A stretch of DNA of 64,000 nucleotides from an uncultured Lachnospiraceae bacterium (GTDB lineage Bacteria > Bacillota > Clostridia > Lachnospirales > Lachnospiraceae), in the NCBI GenBank assembly GCA_910584725.1, contig CAJUBE010000020.1:1-64000 (forward strand), written 5' to 3'. The position numbers were made by a program, and so were the translations under genes. Below are positions 42,943 to 52,429 of this stretch, piece after piece (position 1 is the first letter of the stretch; the number at the start of each line of letters is the position of its first letter). The notes below the pieces were generated by a model. That model did no database searches, was not told where the DNA came from, and saw only the letters and a program-made list of their open reading frames with translations.

Positions 42943-42951
42943 GCTGAACTG

Positions 42952-44439
42952 TTATATAATAATGCACACCATTCCTCCGTTGCAGTCGTTGACGATCTTC
43001 TGCATGGTCTCCTGCAGTTTGATCTGGCTCTCCTCATTTATCATAGAAAGCTTGCCTGTAATACCGTCGTTGACAAGCTGCTCCACGGTCTTTCCGAAGA
43101 TATTCGTCTCCCAGATACCCTCCTCGCCGGTATCCGCATCGGAGATAAATTGAATCAGATCCCTCGCCTGCTCCTCGGTTCCCACAATAGGCGAAATCTC
43201 CGTCTCAATGCTCGCCTTGATCATATGGATGCTGGGACTCTCCGCCTTGATCTTCACGCCGAATTTATTGCCCTGCTTAATCAGCTCCGGCTTCTCCAGT
43301 ACGATCTCCTCCCTATCAGGCGTCACCACGCCGTAGCCCTTGTAACGCACCGCCTCCAGCGCGTGCAGCACCTTCACATACTCCCGCTTCATCTTCGCCA
43401 TCTCGCGCAGGGTGGCGAGCAGCTGGTACTCGCTCTCTATAGACTCTCCCACCAGATCACTCAGCATCTCATAATAGTATGCGTCGTCCACGTCCAGAAT
43501 AATCCGCACACTGCCGTCGGACATGTTGATGCCGTCCAGCTTACATTTTTTGATATACTCGCTCTCCACCATAAAACGATCTGCCGTGATATCTCTGATA
43601 TGATTCAGGTCGTTCATCAGCGTCTTTAGCTGCGCAATGATGTCCTTCTTCATCTTGTGATCGAAGGGCAGCATCTCCACCCACTTTGGCATATAAAACT
43701 CAATCATGGTGAGCGGGAACTCATAGAGGATATTCTCCATAATGTGGTTGATATCCTCCTTTTTCAACTGCTCGCAGTTGATGGGCATAACCGTCACCTG
43801 ATATTTCTCACTGATCTCGTCGGCAAGGTTTCTCGTCTCCTCCGCATAGGGCTTTTCGGAATTTAAGAGCACAATATAAGGTTTCCCAAGCGCCTGCAGT
43901 TCCTTGATCGTCCGCTCCTCCGCCTCCAAAAAGTTCTCCCTCGGCAGTTCCCCGAAAGACCCGTCGCATGTCACCACAATTCCGATGGTGGAATGGTCGC
44001 GGATCACCTTTCTGGTACCGATTTCCGCCGCCTTCGTGAAAGGAATCTCCTCCATCGACCAGGGTGTCTTGACCATGCGCTCCTCGTCCTTTTCCATGTG
44101 TCCCGCCGCGCCGTCCACCATATAGCCCACACAGTCCACCAGGCGCACCTTCACGTCAATATCCGCGCCCAGCCTTACATGTGCTGCCTCCTTTGGAATA
44201 AACTTCGGTTCCGTGGTGGTGATGGTCTTGCCGCCCGCGCTCTGGGGCATCTCATCCTGCGCCCGCTCCCTCTCATGTTCATCCTCTATGTAGGGAAGCA
44301 CCAAAAGGTTCATAAACCGCTTGATAAAAGTAGATTTTCCCGTCCTGACCGGCCCCACCACGCCAAGGTAGATTTCTCCGCCCGTCCTGCGCTGTATATC
44401 TTTATACAGGTCATATGTATTATTCTGTAATATATCCAT
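42952..44439 (-). CDS. spoIVA: stage IV sporulation protein A, spore coat morphogenetic ATPase
   Basis: 495 residues, normal length. Walker A GPVRTGKST at 29-37, TTEPKFIPKEAA, and the conserved C-terminal GMVCIII end. SpoIVA polymerises on the forespore surface with ATP hydrolysis and forms the coat basement layer. Expressed in the mother cell under sigma-E in known species. The ATG lies 7 bases after AGGAGG, which is also the 3' arm of a hairpin (44444-44485). Confidence 0.97.
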   Translation of the reverse strand: MDILQNNTYDLYKDIQRRTGGEIYLGVVGPVRTGKSTFIKRFMNLLVLPYIEDEHERERAQDEMPQSAGGKTITTTEPKFIPKEAAHVRLGADIDVKVRLVDCVGYMVDGAAGHMEKDEERMVKTPWSMEEIPFTKAAEIGTRKVIRDHSTIGIVVTCDGSFGELPRENFLEAEERTIKELQALGKPYIVLLNSEKPYAEETRNLADEISEKYQVTVMPINCEQLKKEDINHIMENILYEFPLTMIEFYMPKWVEMLPFDHKMKKDIIAQLKTLMNDLNHIRDITADRFMVESEYIKKCKLDGINMSDGSVRIILDVDDAYYYEMLSDLVGESIESEYQLLATLREMAKMKREYVKVLHALEAVRYKGYGVVTPDREEIVLEKPELIKQGNKFGVKIKAESPSIHMIKASIETEISPIVGTEEQARDLIQFISDADTGEEGIWETNIFGKTVEQLVNDGITGKLSMINEESQIKLQETMQKIVNDCNGGMVCIII

Positions 44440-44510
44440 AAAAAATCCTCCTGCTTATACTGGTAAATGTATATGCAGGAGGATTCCTGTCTATGCGGTT
44501 TTTCTATATG
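44440..44510 (-). promoter_or_regulatory. terminator hairpin overlapping the spoIVA ribosome site, with candidate sigma-E promoter
   Basis: AATCCTCCTGC (44475-44485 on this strand) pairs perfectly with GCAGGAGGATT (44444-44454), extended by TATAC/GTATA pairing, and is followed by TTTTTT and the spoIVA ATG. Upstream, GCATAGA and CATATACA are spaced 14 bases and resemble sigma-E -35 and -10 elements; transcripts from them would start after the 5' arm and could not form the hairpin. The promoter call is tentative. Confidence 0.55.
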
Positions 44511-45572
44511 TCATTGTCTCAACTTATGGAAAATAATGCAGTTTGGCTGCTCCACCTTAATCTCCCTGCCATTCATCACAAGGAGCCCGTTTTTTAAATC
44601 CACCGTAAAGAAAGTCATGGTGTCGGATTCATGGTTTAAGGAAACAAGATGCCTGTTATCCGGGAACAGATTCGCGTCCTTCGGATAATCCCCGCTGATC
44701 GGCAGGCACAAAATCTTGGACAGCATCCCGGTCTTCTGATCGACCTTGTAGATCGTTGCGCTATTGTCCCCGGCATTGGAGCTGACCACATACTTAAAGT
44801 CCTCCGAAATATTGAGCGCGCTGGCAGCGGAACCACCCGCGTGATAATCATTCAGCGTGGAAATCGTTTGAATCTTCTCAAACTCCGGGATGCCGTTCTT
44901 CTCCTCATACGTGTAGACATCAATATAATTTTTCAGCTCATGGACAATGTAGAGAATATGCCCGTCTTTTGAAAACTTCAAATGGCGCGGCGCGGACTCC
45001 TGCTCGCTGCGGATCATGTCGATGGGCTTTAACGTCCCTCTCTCGTGATCTACCCGGTACACATTCACATGGTCAAGTCCCAGGTCGGCGGCACATAAAT
45101 AGTGATTATCCCTCGTCATTTTCACACAGTTCACATGGGGTCTGAAATTCCGCTCCGCAATACTGCCGAGTCCCTTATGATATACCTCGTCCGTGATCTC
45201 CCCGATGCCGCCATCCTCCCGCAAGCGAAGCACCGTAATCTTTCCGTCGTGATAGCCGCCCACAAAAAGGAGCTTATCCTCATAATCCGTGGAAAGATAA
45301 CAGCCTCTCATGCCGTTGATTGAACCTTGATTGATCACTTCCAGATCGCCGCCGGGTAAAATCTTATAAGCCTCCACACCGAAGTCCGTGATGGAATAGA
45401 GATACTTTTCATTGTGGGAAATGGTGATGTAGGAAGAGTTTGTGATCTCCACCTGATTCTTCTCCGTCATCCTGCCGTTTTTCATATCTACGTCATAAAT
45501 CTTGATGCCGTAGTTATCTTCTTTCGCCGTCGTATAAGTAGACACATACGCCACATATTTATCCTGATTCAT
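44511..45572 (-). CDS. beta-propeller protein of the lactonase/6-phosphogluconolactonase-like (YkgB/Pgl) family
   Basis: 353 residues with seven repeating propeller blades (for example YITISHNEKYLYSITD, HLKFSKDGHILYIVHE, KDANLFPDNRHLVSLN). Family members hydrolyse 6-phosphogluconolactone or have unknown sugar-lactone roles. No signal peptide, so cytoplasmic. It is followed by a terminator just before spoIVA. Confidence 0.82.
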   Translation of the reverse strand: MNQDKYVAYVSTYTTAKEDNYGIKIYDVDMKNGRMTEKNQVEITNSSYITISHNEKYLYSITDFGVEAYKILPGGDLEVINQGSINGMRGCYLSTDYEDKLLFVGGYHDGKITVLRLREDGGIGEITDEVYHKGLGSIAERNFRPHVNCVKMTRDNHYLCAADLGLDHVNVYRVDHERGTLKPIDMIRSEQESAPRHLKFSKDGHILYIVHELKNYIDVYTYEEKNGIPEFEKIQTISTLNDYHAGGSAASALNISEDFKYVVSSNAGDNSATIYKVDQKTGMLSKILCLPISGDYPKDANLFPDNRHLVSLNHESDTMTFFTVDLKNGLLVMNGREIKVEQPNCIIFHKLRQ

Positions 45573-45720
45573 CCTGTTCCTCCATAATCGGGTACATTCT
45601 TCTCTTCGTCCGGCACCCTTGTCTCTAGCAGAATTTTACCATAAATTCCGAAACTTGTTAATCCTTTTCTTCCGATTCTTCTCTTTTTGTCAAAAACATA
45701 CCCTATTTTACATTTCCCCA

Positions 45721-45748
45721 TTGACATCGCTCTTTATTCTAGTATAAT
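45721..45748 (+). promoter_or_regulatory. promoter of the regulator-pot operon
   Basis: TTGACA, 16 bases, TATAAT; close to consensus. The leader immediately downstream contains GTTTA/TAAAC and AGTAAA/TTTACT symmetric elements (45763-45797), possible autoregulation sites. Confidence 0.8.
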
Positions 45749-45844
45749 GGGATGCAACGCATGTTTAGTTTTAGTAAACTTTTAGTTTATTTTTACTGAA
45801 TAGCACTGATTTAAATCACAGCAAAACTGTGGTTGGGGGACATC

Positions 45845-46405
45845 ATGGACAATACTTCCGCCAGAATAGATCTGGGCAACAAAATCAAGGAACTGCGAAA
45901 CAAAAAGGGGCTGACGCAGGAAGAACTCGCTGACCGCTGTGAGCTTTCGAAGGGATTTATCAGCCAGTTGGAGAACGATCTGACTTCGCCATCCATCGCT
46001 ACGCTGATGGATATCTTACAGTGTCTCGGCACCAGCCTGAAAGATTTTTTTAACGATGCCGGAGACGAACAGATCGTCTTTACCAAAAAGGATTATTTTG
46101 AAAAGATCGACGCAGAGCTGCAAAACAAAATAGAATGGATCATCCCAAACGCCCAGAAAAACAAGATGGAACCGATCCGTGTCACGCTGGAAAAGGGCGG
46201 CTCCACCTATCCGGACCTGCCCCACGAGGGCGAAGAATTTGGCTATGTTCTCTCCGGCTCCATCGTTATTATCGTCGGAAACCACAGCATAAAGGCATCA
46301 AAAGGGGACGCGTTCTATTTTACGCCGGACTCTGAGCACTACATAAAAGCGGGCGGAAAAAGCGGTGCTGTCTTTTTATGGATCAGCACTCCGCCAAATT
46401 TTTAA
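45845..46405 (+). CDS. XRE-cupin transcriptional regulator (PuuR-like)
   Basis: 186 residues; start at ATG 45845 with a GGGGGA site upstream. XRE helix-turn-helix at about 8-62 (LRNKKGLTQEELADRCELSKGFIS as two pieces LRNKKGLTQEEL and CELSKGFIS), then a cupin at about 110-186 (HEGEEFGYVLSG, GDAFYFTPDSEH). This class often controls polyamine genes, and it directly precedes potABCD. It is likely the polyamine-responsive regulator of that operon. Confidence 0.9.
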   Translation: MDNTSARIDLGNKIKELRNKKGLTQEELADRCELSKGFISQLENDLTSPSIATLMDILQCLGTSLKDFFNDAGDEQIVFTKKDYFEKIDAELQNKIEWIIPNAQKNKMEPIRVTLEKGGSTYPDLPHEGEEFGYVLSGSIVIIVGNHSIKASKGDAFYFTPDSEHYIKAGGKSGAVFLWISTPPNF

Positions 46406-46492
46406 CAAATTGAGCTTCGCTCAATTGCGAGGTCCGCTTCGCGGACTCGGAAATCGACCTACGCATGAAAAATAATTGGAGGGTTCACTCCC
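46406..46492 (+). other. two tight hairpins between the regulator and potA
   Basis: AATTGAGC/GCTCAATT (46408-46426) and GTCCGC/GCGGAC (46432-46446) both have TTC loops. They may stabilise or attenuate the transcript between regulator and transporter. Confidence 0.5.
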
Positions 46493-47566
46493 ATGAACAA
46501 AGAATTGATTCAACTGATTGATATATCGAAATCCTTTGACGGCCAGATGGTTCTGGACGAATTGAATTTAAGTATCCACGAAAACGAATTTGTCACTCTG
46601 TTAGGACCGAGCGGCTGCGGGAAAACAACGACTCTCCGCATTCTTGGCGGTTTCACCGGTCCCGACAAGGGAAGGGTTGTTTTCGACGGGCAGGATATCA
46701 CACAGATTCCGCCAAACAAAAGACCTCTTAATACCGTTTTCCAGAAATACGCGCTCTTCACCCATATGACCATCGCAGAAAACATTGCTTTTGGCCTGAA
46801 GATAAAGAAGAAATCAAAAAGCTACATAGACGATAAAATCCGCTATGCATTGAAACTGGTCAATCTGGACGGCTACGAAAACCGTATGCCCGACTCTTTG
46901 AGCGGCGGCCAGCAGCAGCGGATCGCCATCGCCCGCGCCATTGTCAACGAGCCGAAGGTGCTCCTTCTGGACGAACCGTTAGGGGCTCTTGACTTAAAGC
47001 TGCGGCAGGAAATGCAGTATGAGCTGATCCGCATGAAAAACGAGCTTGGCATCACCTTTGTCTATGTGACCCACGATCAGGAGGAAGCGCTCACCATGTC
47101 CGACACCATCGTGGTGATGAACCAGGGCTATATCCAGCAGATCGGCAGTCCGGAGTCCATCTACAACGAACCGGAAAATGCGTTTGTGGCGGATTTCATC
47201 GGAGACAGCAATATCATTCCCGCCACCATGATCGAGGATAAGCTGGTGAGCATCCTTGGCACCCGCTTTGCCTGCGTGGACACGGGATTCGGAAGCAACC
47301 GTCCCGTTGACGTGGTCATTCGACCGGAGGATGTCATTCTGGTAGAGCCCTCAGACGGGATGATTCAGGGTGTGGTAAGCCACCTGATCTTCAAGGGCGT
47401 CCACTATGAGATGGAGGTGCAGGCAAACGGTTTTGAGTGGCTGGTACACTCTACCACACTGTTCCCTGTCGGAAAAGAGGTAGGCATCCGGGTAGATCCT
47501 TTTAATATCCAGATTATGAACAAACCGGAATCGGAAGACGAGGAGGCGGTAATCATTGACATCTAA
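46493..47566 (+). CDS. potA: spermidine/putrescine ABC transporter ATP-binding protein
   Basis: 357 residues. Walker A GPSGCGKTT, signature LSGGQQQR, Walker B VLLLDEPLGALD, H-loop VTHDQEEA, then a C-terminal TOBE domain (about 270-350). Drives polyamine uptake with PotB, PotC and PotD. Its end overlaps potB by 11 bases. Confidence 0.95.
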   Translation: MNKELIQLIDISKSFDGQMVLDELNLSIHENEFVTLLGPSGCGKTTTLRILGGFTGPDKGRVVFDGQDITQIPPNKRPLNTVFQKYALFTHMTIAENIAFGLKIKKKSKSYIDDKIRYALKLVNLDGYENRMPDSLSGGQQQRIAIARAIVNEPKVLLLDEPLGALDLKLRQEMQYELIRMKNELGITFVYVTHDQEEALTMSDTIVVMNQGYIQQIGSPESIYNEPENAFVADFIGDSNIIPATMIEDKLVSILGTRFACVDTGFGSNRPVDVVIRPEDVILVEPSDGMIQGVVSHLIFKGVHYEMEVQANGFEWLVHSTTLFPVGKEVGIRVDPFNIQIMNKPESEDEEAVIIDI

Positions 47567-48374
47567 AAACAAATGGCTTTCAGCTCCCTATATGATCTGG
47601 TCAGTGGTTTTTATCATCGTGCCGCTTGGCATGATTCTCTACTATGGCCTTACCGACACGACGGGCGCTTTCACCCTCGACAACATCACCGCCATTGCCT
47701 CGGCAGGGCACGCAAAAGCGCTGCGTGTATCGTTGCTGCTCTCTCTTGTGAGTACACTGGTCTGTTTTCTGCTCGCCTATCCGCTCTCCATGATTCTTGC
47801 CAGAGTGCAGGTAAAGCGGCATAACTTTATTATATTAATCTTTATTTTGCCAATGTGGATGAATTTTCTGCTTCGTACCCTTGCGTGGCAGACCTTATTG
47901 GAGAAAAACGGCGTCATCAACCATGTGCTCTCCTTTTTTCATCTGCCGACCTTAAAGATCATCAACACACCCGCGGCGATCATCCTCGGCATGGTATATA
48001 ATTTTCTGCCCTTTATGGTGCTGCCCCTATATAACGCGCTTGCAAAAATTGATATCAATGTGATCAACGCTGCCCACGATCTGGGCGCCAACAATATCTA
48101 TACCTTTGTCCGCATCATTCTGCCCCTCTCCATTCCGGGCATTATCAGCGGTATCACCATGGTATTTATTCCGGCGCTGACCACCTTTGTCATCAGCGCG
48201 CTGCTAGGCGGTGGAAAGCTGCTCCTGATCGGCGACGTCATCGAGCAGGAATTTACCCGCACGTCCAACTGGCACTTAGGCAGCGGCCTTTCCATGGTAC
48301 TGATGATATTTATTGTCATCAACATGATTTTATCCGCTATTTTTGACAAAGACGGGGAGGGCTCCATGCTATGA
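47556..48374 (+). CDS. potB: spermidine/putrescine ABC transporter permease
   Basis: 272 residues from TTG 47556, with GAGGAGG about 8 bases upstream. Six membrane helices and the EAA-type loop NAAHDLGANNIYTFVRIILPLS. Overlaps potA and potC, so one operon. Confidence 0.93.
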   Translation: MTSKNKWLSAPYMIWSVVFIIVPLGMILYYGLTDTTGAFTLDNITAIASAGHAKALRVSLLLSLVSTLVCFLLAYPLSMILARVQVKRHNFIILIFILPMWMNFLLRTLAWQTLLEKNGVINHVLSFFHLPTLKIINTPAAIILGMVYNFLPFMVLPLYNALAKIDINVINAAHDLGANNIYTFVRIILPLSIPGIISGITMVFIPALTTFVISALLGGGKLLLIGDVIEQEFTRTSNWHLGSGLSMVLMIFIVINMILSAIFDKDGEGSML

Positions 48375-49156
48375 AAAGCATTGCAAAAAGAATTTACATA
48401 GCCCTGATTATTTTATTCCTGTATGCCCCCATCGGCATCCTGATCGTGCTGTCCTTTAACAAGAGTAAAACCCGGGCTAAGTGGGGCGGTTTTACCTTTC
48501 AGTGGTATATCGAGCTTTTTCAGAATGAGGAAATTCTGCGTGCGCTGTTCAACACGCTGCTTATCGCGTTTGCCTCCTCCCTGATTGCCACAGTCATCGG
48601 GACGGTGGCCTGCATTGCCATGACGGGAATGAAGCGCAGGGCAAAATCAATCCTAATGGGCGTTACGAACATCCCCATGCTGAACGCGGATATTGTCACC
48701 GGCATCTCCCTGATGCTGCTCTATATCAGTCTGGGAATTAAGTTTGGAATGGGAACAATTCTGCTCTCCCACATTACCTTTAATATTCCCTATGTTATTT
48801 TGAGCGTGATGCCGCGCATGAGACAACTTAACGTCAGCACCTATGAGGCGGCGCTGGATCTGGGCTCTTCCCCTTTACATGCATTTTTCAGGGTGGTATT
48901 TCCAGACTTGCTGCCGGGCATCCTCTCAGGATTCCTGATGGCGTTTACCATGTCGTTAGACGATTTCATTATCACCCACTTTACCAAAGGAGTCGGCGTG
49001 GATACGCTTTCCACAAAAATTTACACTGAAATCAAAAAGGGAATCAAACCGGAGATGTACGCACTCTCGTCTCTCATTTTTGTGACGGTTCTGACATTGC
49101 TTATTCTGATTAATCTGTCACCTGCAGATAAAAAGAAAAGTGAAGCCAAAGAATAA
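48371..49156 (+). CDS. potC: spermidine/putrescine ABC transporter permease
   Basis: 261 residues, six membrane helices, EAA loop EAALDLGSSPLHAFFRVVFP and MSLDDFIITHFTKG typical of PotC. Starts with an ATGA overlap on potB. Confidence 0.93.
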   Translation: MKSIAKRIYIALIILFLYAPIGILIVLSFNKSKTRAKWGGFTFQWYIELFQNEEILRALFNTLLIAFASSLIATVIGTVACIAMTGMKRRAKSILMGVTNIPMLNADIVTGISLMLLYISLGIKFGMGTILLSHITFNIPYVILSVMPRMRQLNVSTYEAALDLGSSPLHAFFRVVFPDLLPGILSGFLMAFTMSLDDFIITHFTKGVGVDTLSTKIYTEIKKGIKPEMYALSSLIFVTVLTLLILINLSPADKKKSEAKE

Positions 49157-49200
49157 ACAGGCAAAAGGGCATACCCGGCTGCTCTGACATGGAGGTAATT

Positions 49201-50277
49201 ATGAAAAAGCACCGAATGACTCATATCAGACAGACCATTACCGCACTGGCTCTGCTTCTGTCAGCTGCACTGTGCGGCTGTGGCTCGGACAAAGGCGCAA
49301 ACGGACAGGTCATCGTCTACAACTGGGGCGAATACATTGACCCGGAGACCCTTCGCATGTTTGAAGAGGAAACCGGCATCAAGGTAATCTATGACGAGTT
49401 TGAGACCAACGAAAGCATGTATCCGAAGGTAGAATCTGGAGCGGTTGCCTACGACATCGCCTGCCCCTCCGACTATATGATCAGCCGTATGATCGAAAAT
49501 GGGATGCTGGCAGAGATTAATTACGATCACATTCCCAACGCAAAAAGAAATATCGGCTCCCAATACTATGAACAGTCCAGAGGCTTTGACCCGGAAAACA
49601 AATATGCCATTCCATACTGCTGGGGAACCGTGGGTATTCTCTACAATCAGACGATGGTAGACGAACCGATCACCCGCTGGGCACAGCTCTGGGATGAAAA
49701 GTACGCGGACAATATTCTGATGCAGGATTCCGTGCGCGATGCCTTTATGGTGGCGGAAAAGCTCAACGGGGATTCCATGAACACCTTAGATACCGGAGAG
49801 CTGGAAGCCGCAAAAAATCTGCTGATCGAGCAGAAGCCGTTGGTACAGGCCTATGTGGTCGATCAGGTGCGCGACAAGATGATCGGCGGAGAGGCCGCCA
49901 TCGGGGTCATTTACTCCGGCGAGGCCATTTTTACCCAGAAGGAAAATCCCGATCTGGTCTATGTGATTCCCGAGGAGGGTACAAACGTCTGGATTGATTC
50001 GTGGGTTATTTTAAAGAACGCGCCCAACAAGGAGAACGCGGAGAAATTTATTGATTTCATGTGCCGCGAGGATGTCGCGCTGATGAACTTTGACTATATC
50101 ACCTACTCCACGCCGAATGTGGCCGCAAGGGATCTGATTGAAGATGAGGATATCAAAAATTCAGAGATCGCCTTTCCCGACCTGTCGCAGTATGACAATC
50201 TGGAAACCTATGTGTATCTGGGCGAGGAGGGGGATTATCTCTACAATGAATTGTGGAAAGAGGTGAAGGCGTACTAG
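49201..50277 (+). CDS. potD: spermidine/putrescine-binding lipoprotein
   Basis: 358 residues from ATG 49201 (GGAGG upstream). Signal with lipobox ALCGC near residue 27, then IVYNWGEYIDPE, the typical PotD start, and YDIACPSDYMI and AIPYCWGT segments of the polyamine site. Binds polyamines outside the membrane. Last gene of the pot operon. Confidence 0.95.
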   Translation: MKKHRMTHIRQTITALALLLSAALCGCGSDKGANGQVIVYNWGEYIDPETLRMFEEETGIKVIYDEFETNESMYPKVESGAVAYDIACPSDYMISRMIENGMLAEINYDHIPNAKRNIGSQYYEQSRGFDPENKYAIPYCWGTVGILYNQTMVDEPITRWAQLWDEKYADNILMQDSVRDAFMVAEKLNGDSMNTLDTGELEAAKNLLIEQKPLVQAYVVDQVRDKMIGGEAAIGVIYSGEAIFTQKENPDLVYVIPEEGTNVWIDSWVILKNAPNKENAEKFIDFMCREDVALMNFDYITYSTPNVAARDLIEDEDIKNSEIAFPDLSQYDNLETYVYLGEEGDYLYNELWKEVKAY

Positions 50278-50285
50278 CCTTCACC
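50262..50285. terminator. bidirectional hairpin between potD and the DUF4358 gene
   Basis: GGTGAAGGC and GCCTTCACC form a 9-base stem around a 6-base loop that includes the potD stop; weak T-rich tails follow on both strands. Confidence 0.55.
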
Positions 50286-50291
50286 CCTATC

Positions 50292-50786
50292 TTAAAGCTT
50301 CTGAAACGCGCTGCTCATAGCCGCCGCCGTATCCTTATCACTCATAATAAAGAAAATCACATCCCCGCGGCTCTCGATCAGCATGGTCTCCGCGCTGACA
50401 CACACCCACTTATCGAGATCGGCATTGTCTTTTAATGCCTGCTTCGCGCTCTCCACGTCCGCCTCATCCACGCGCAGAAGCACACACTGATACGCCATAG
50501 AGGACATCATAGGCATGGACACCACGCCCTCCGTGTAAGTAATCTGATCCGTCCCCAAAATGGATACCTCCAGATCATCCGTCAGGTCAATCGTCTCATA
50601 GCTGTCCAGATTATCCTTAAAATCCTGCACGAGATCCGCATTTGCATAGAGGGATGCCATCATATCCTGCAAAGAACCCTCCAGCTTCTCCGAATCCGCC
50701 GCCCCGCCCCCGCAGGCGCTGCAAAAAAGCCCCGCAAACAAAATGAAAAATCCTGCCACAAGCATCGTTTTCTTTCCGCTTCTCAT
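50292..50786 (-). CDS. DUF4358 lipoprotein
   Basis: 164 residues from ATG 50786 (GAGGAG upstream). Lipoprotein signal with FCSAC lipobox near residue 24, then the DUF4358 domain (about 75-160), including MPMMSSMAYQCVLLRV and the alternating strand pattern ending in FFIMSDKD. Function unknown. Ends facing potD. Confidence 0.8.
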   Translation of the reverse strand: MRSGKKTMLVAGFFILFAGLFCSACGGGAADSEKLEGSLQDMMASLYANADLVQDFKDNLDSYETIDLTDDLEVSILGTDQITYTEGVVSMPMMSSMAYQCVLLRVDEADVESAKQALKDNADLDKWVCVSAETMLIESRGDVIFFIMSDKDTAAAMSSAFQKL

Positions 50787-50917
50787 ACAATTTTCTCCTC
50801 TTTCCTTTCCCCATTGCCAAACCGCCATCTGCGATCCGTAACTGCCTAAAGCCTTTTGTTTAAACGGCATCAATCCTTCTTATTCTCCCACCTTTTGACG
50901 GAATTATCCACAATCCT

Positions 50918-51511
50918 TCAGCTCCCCTTCTTATCCGAAAGAAGCGGCTTGATCGTCTTATAAATCTTACTGGACTTTTTATTGTCCGCGCTCGGATATT
51001 TCTTCATCAGCGCATTCATAATGCCCTGCTTCGTCTTATACTGCTGGACGATCTTCAAGACCTCGTCCACGCTCACATCCTTTTCTTCCTTGAGAATCTC
51101 CTGCAGCTTCTCGGACAGCTTTTCCTTCAGCTCCTGCGCCTCGTGGTCGTGGCTGCGTCCCGTGATATCGGCAATCAACGTCACAGAAACGCCCCTGTTT
51201 TTCCAGTAGCCGCTTAAGATCTCGAACCCCTTATCCTTGCTGACAATATAGTAAAGCTCCGCCGCCCGATTCGCAATCAGATACCCAAGCTGTGTGGCCA
51301 ACTGAAAATCCAGCGCGTTCTTACTGCCAACATCCACCTTGCAAAACTCGATATCCGCCTTAGATTCAATAAGCCTTCTGTGCTGGTCGAAAGTAATGCT
51401 ATCCGCATTCTTGCTGTAGAAAATGCATACCTTATCTTCCTTCCCAAGCTTGTGGATGCCGTCCAGTCCGTCCTTTTTTACATTCTCAAAATCTACCAGA
51501 TAATAACTCAT
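50918..51511 (-). CDS. PIN-like/NYN-domain protein
   Basis: 197 residues. The N-terminal 140 residues show a NYN/PIN-like core: LVDFENVKKDG (first acid), ALDFQLATQLG (middle acid) and YYIVSKDKGFEIL (third). The C-terminus is charged and helical and may bind nucleic acid. Such proteins are predicted metal-dependent ribonucleases. It is upstream of the lipoprotein gene in the same direction. Confidence 0.75.
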   Translation of the reverse strand: MSYYLVDFENVKKDGLDGIHKLGKEDKVCIFYSKNADSITFDQHRRLIESKADIEFCKVDVGSKNALDFQLATQLGYLIANRAAELYYIVSKDKGFEILSGYWKNRGVSVTLIADITGRSHDHEAQELKEKLSEKLQEILKEEKDVSVDEVLKIVQQYKTKQGIMNALMKKYPSADNKKSSKIYKTIKPLLSDKKGS

Positions 51512-51523
51512 CTCATTCCTCTC

Positions 51524-52381
51524 TCACTCTTTTTCTACCAGTTTGGCCGATCCAAGCTTCTCTTTAAAAAAGCTGATAATCCGCTGCCAAAGCTCCTCCT
51601 GGAAAAATGGCATATCGGCGTGATCCGCCCCTTCTAAAACGAGAAGCTTTACGTCAGCCCCCGCCGCCTCCAGCCTGTCATACAGAATTTCTCCCTGCGC
51701 GAAGGGTACCGTGTGGTCGTTGTCTCCATGGATAATTAGGAATGGCGGCGCATCTTTTGACACATAGGAAACCGGACTGATCTTTAACGCTTCCTCCTGA
51801 TACAGAGCCACATTTTTTCCAAGCAGCAGCGATTCCATAGATGCTGCCGCCTCCACCGGGGACGGATAGGGAAATGCCGTTACATCCGTTGGCGGATACC
51901 AAGGGCAGGCCGCCTGCACCTTGCTGGAAAATTCCGTAAATGCACCCACATCAAACGCCGGATCATTCGCAAGCGCCGCCATGGCCGCCAGATAGCCACC
52001 CGCCGACTCTCCCATCACGCCAAACCGCTCCGTGTCGATACGGTAACGTTCACTCATCGCTTTCAGATAGCGGATTCCCGCCTTGACATCGGTCAGCTGC
52101 GCGGGAAAAATATCCTCATTGGAAGTGCGGTACTCCACACTCGCCACCACGAAACCGCATCTCGCAAGCTCCGATAAATATGCCAGATGCGCAGATCGAT
52201 CCATACGCTGCCACGCGCCGCCACAAATCCACACCACGCAGGGATATTTTCTCGTCCCGTCCTCCGGGTAGATAAGATCCATTTTCAAATCCCGTCTCGT
52301 ATGTCCAAACCACGCGTCCACCTGCGCAAACGTCACACCCGACACAACCGAATACTGCGGCGCTGTCACTTCTATTTTCAT
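51524..52381 (-). CDS. alpha/beta hydrolase, carboxylesterase type
   Basis: 285 residues from ATG 52381; an ATG at 52393 is possible. The oxyanion-hole region VWICGGAW, nucleophile in GESAGG (about 130), Asp in GDNDHTVP and His in GADHADMP complete the triad. Related to BD-FAE-type feruloyl/acetyl esterases. No signal peptide. Repeat copy E lies between it and the upstream kinase gene. Confidence 0.88.
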   Translation of the reverse strand: MKIEVTAPQYSVVSGVTFAQVDAWFGHTRRDLKMDLIYPEDGTRKYPCVVWICGGAWQRMDRSAHLAYLSELARCGFVVASVEYRTSNEDIFPAQLTDVKAGIRYLKAMSERYRIDTERFGVMGESAGGYLAAMAALANDPAFDVGAFTEFSSKVQAACPWYPPTDVTAFPYPSPVEAAASMESLLLGKNVALYQEEALKISPVSYVSKDAPPFLIIHGDNDHTVPFAQGEILYDRLEAAGADVKLLVLEGADHADMPFFQEELWQRIISFFKEKLGSAKLVEKE

Positions 52382-52429
52382 TTTTTCTCTCATGACCGTT
52401 ATTCCTTCTTTCTCTCTTTATTCATTTCA

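Larger units (their letters stand above)
42620..42951. other. 332-base region between spoIVA and the solute transporter operon
   Basis: No gene seen. It holds the operon promoter (42730-42758), a leader hairpin (42670-42709) and two palindromes after spoIVA (42841-42859 and 42882-42942), each listed separately. Confidence 0.6.
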
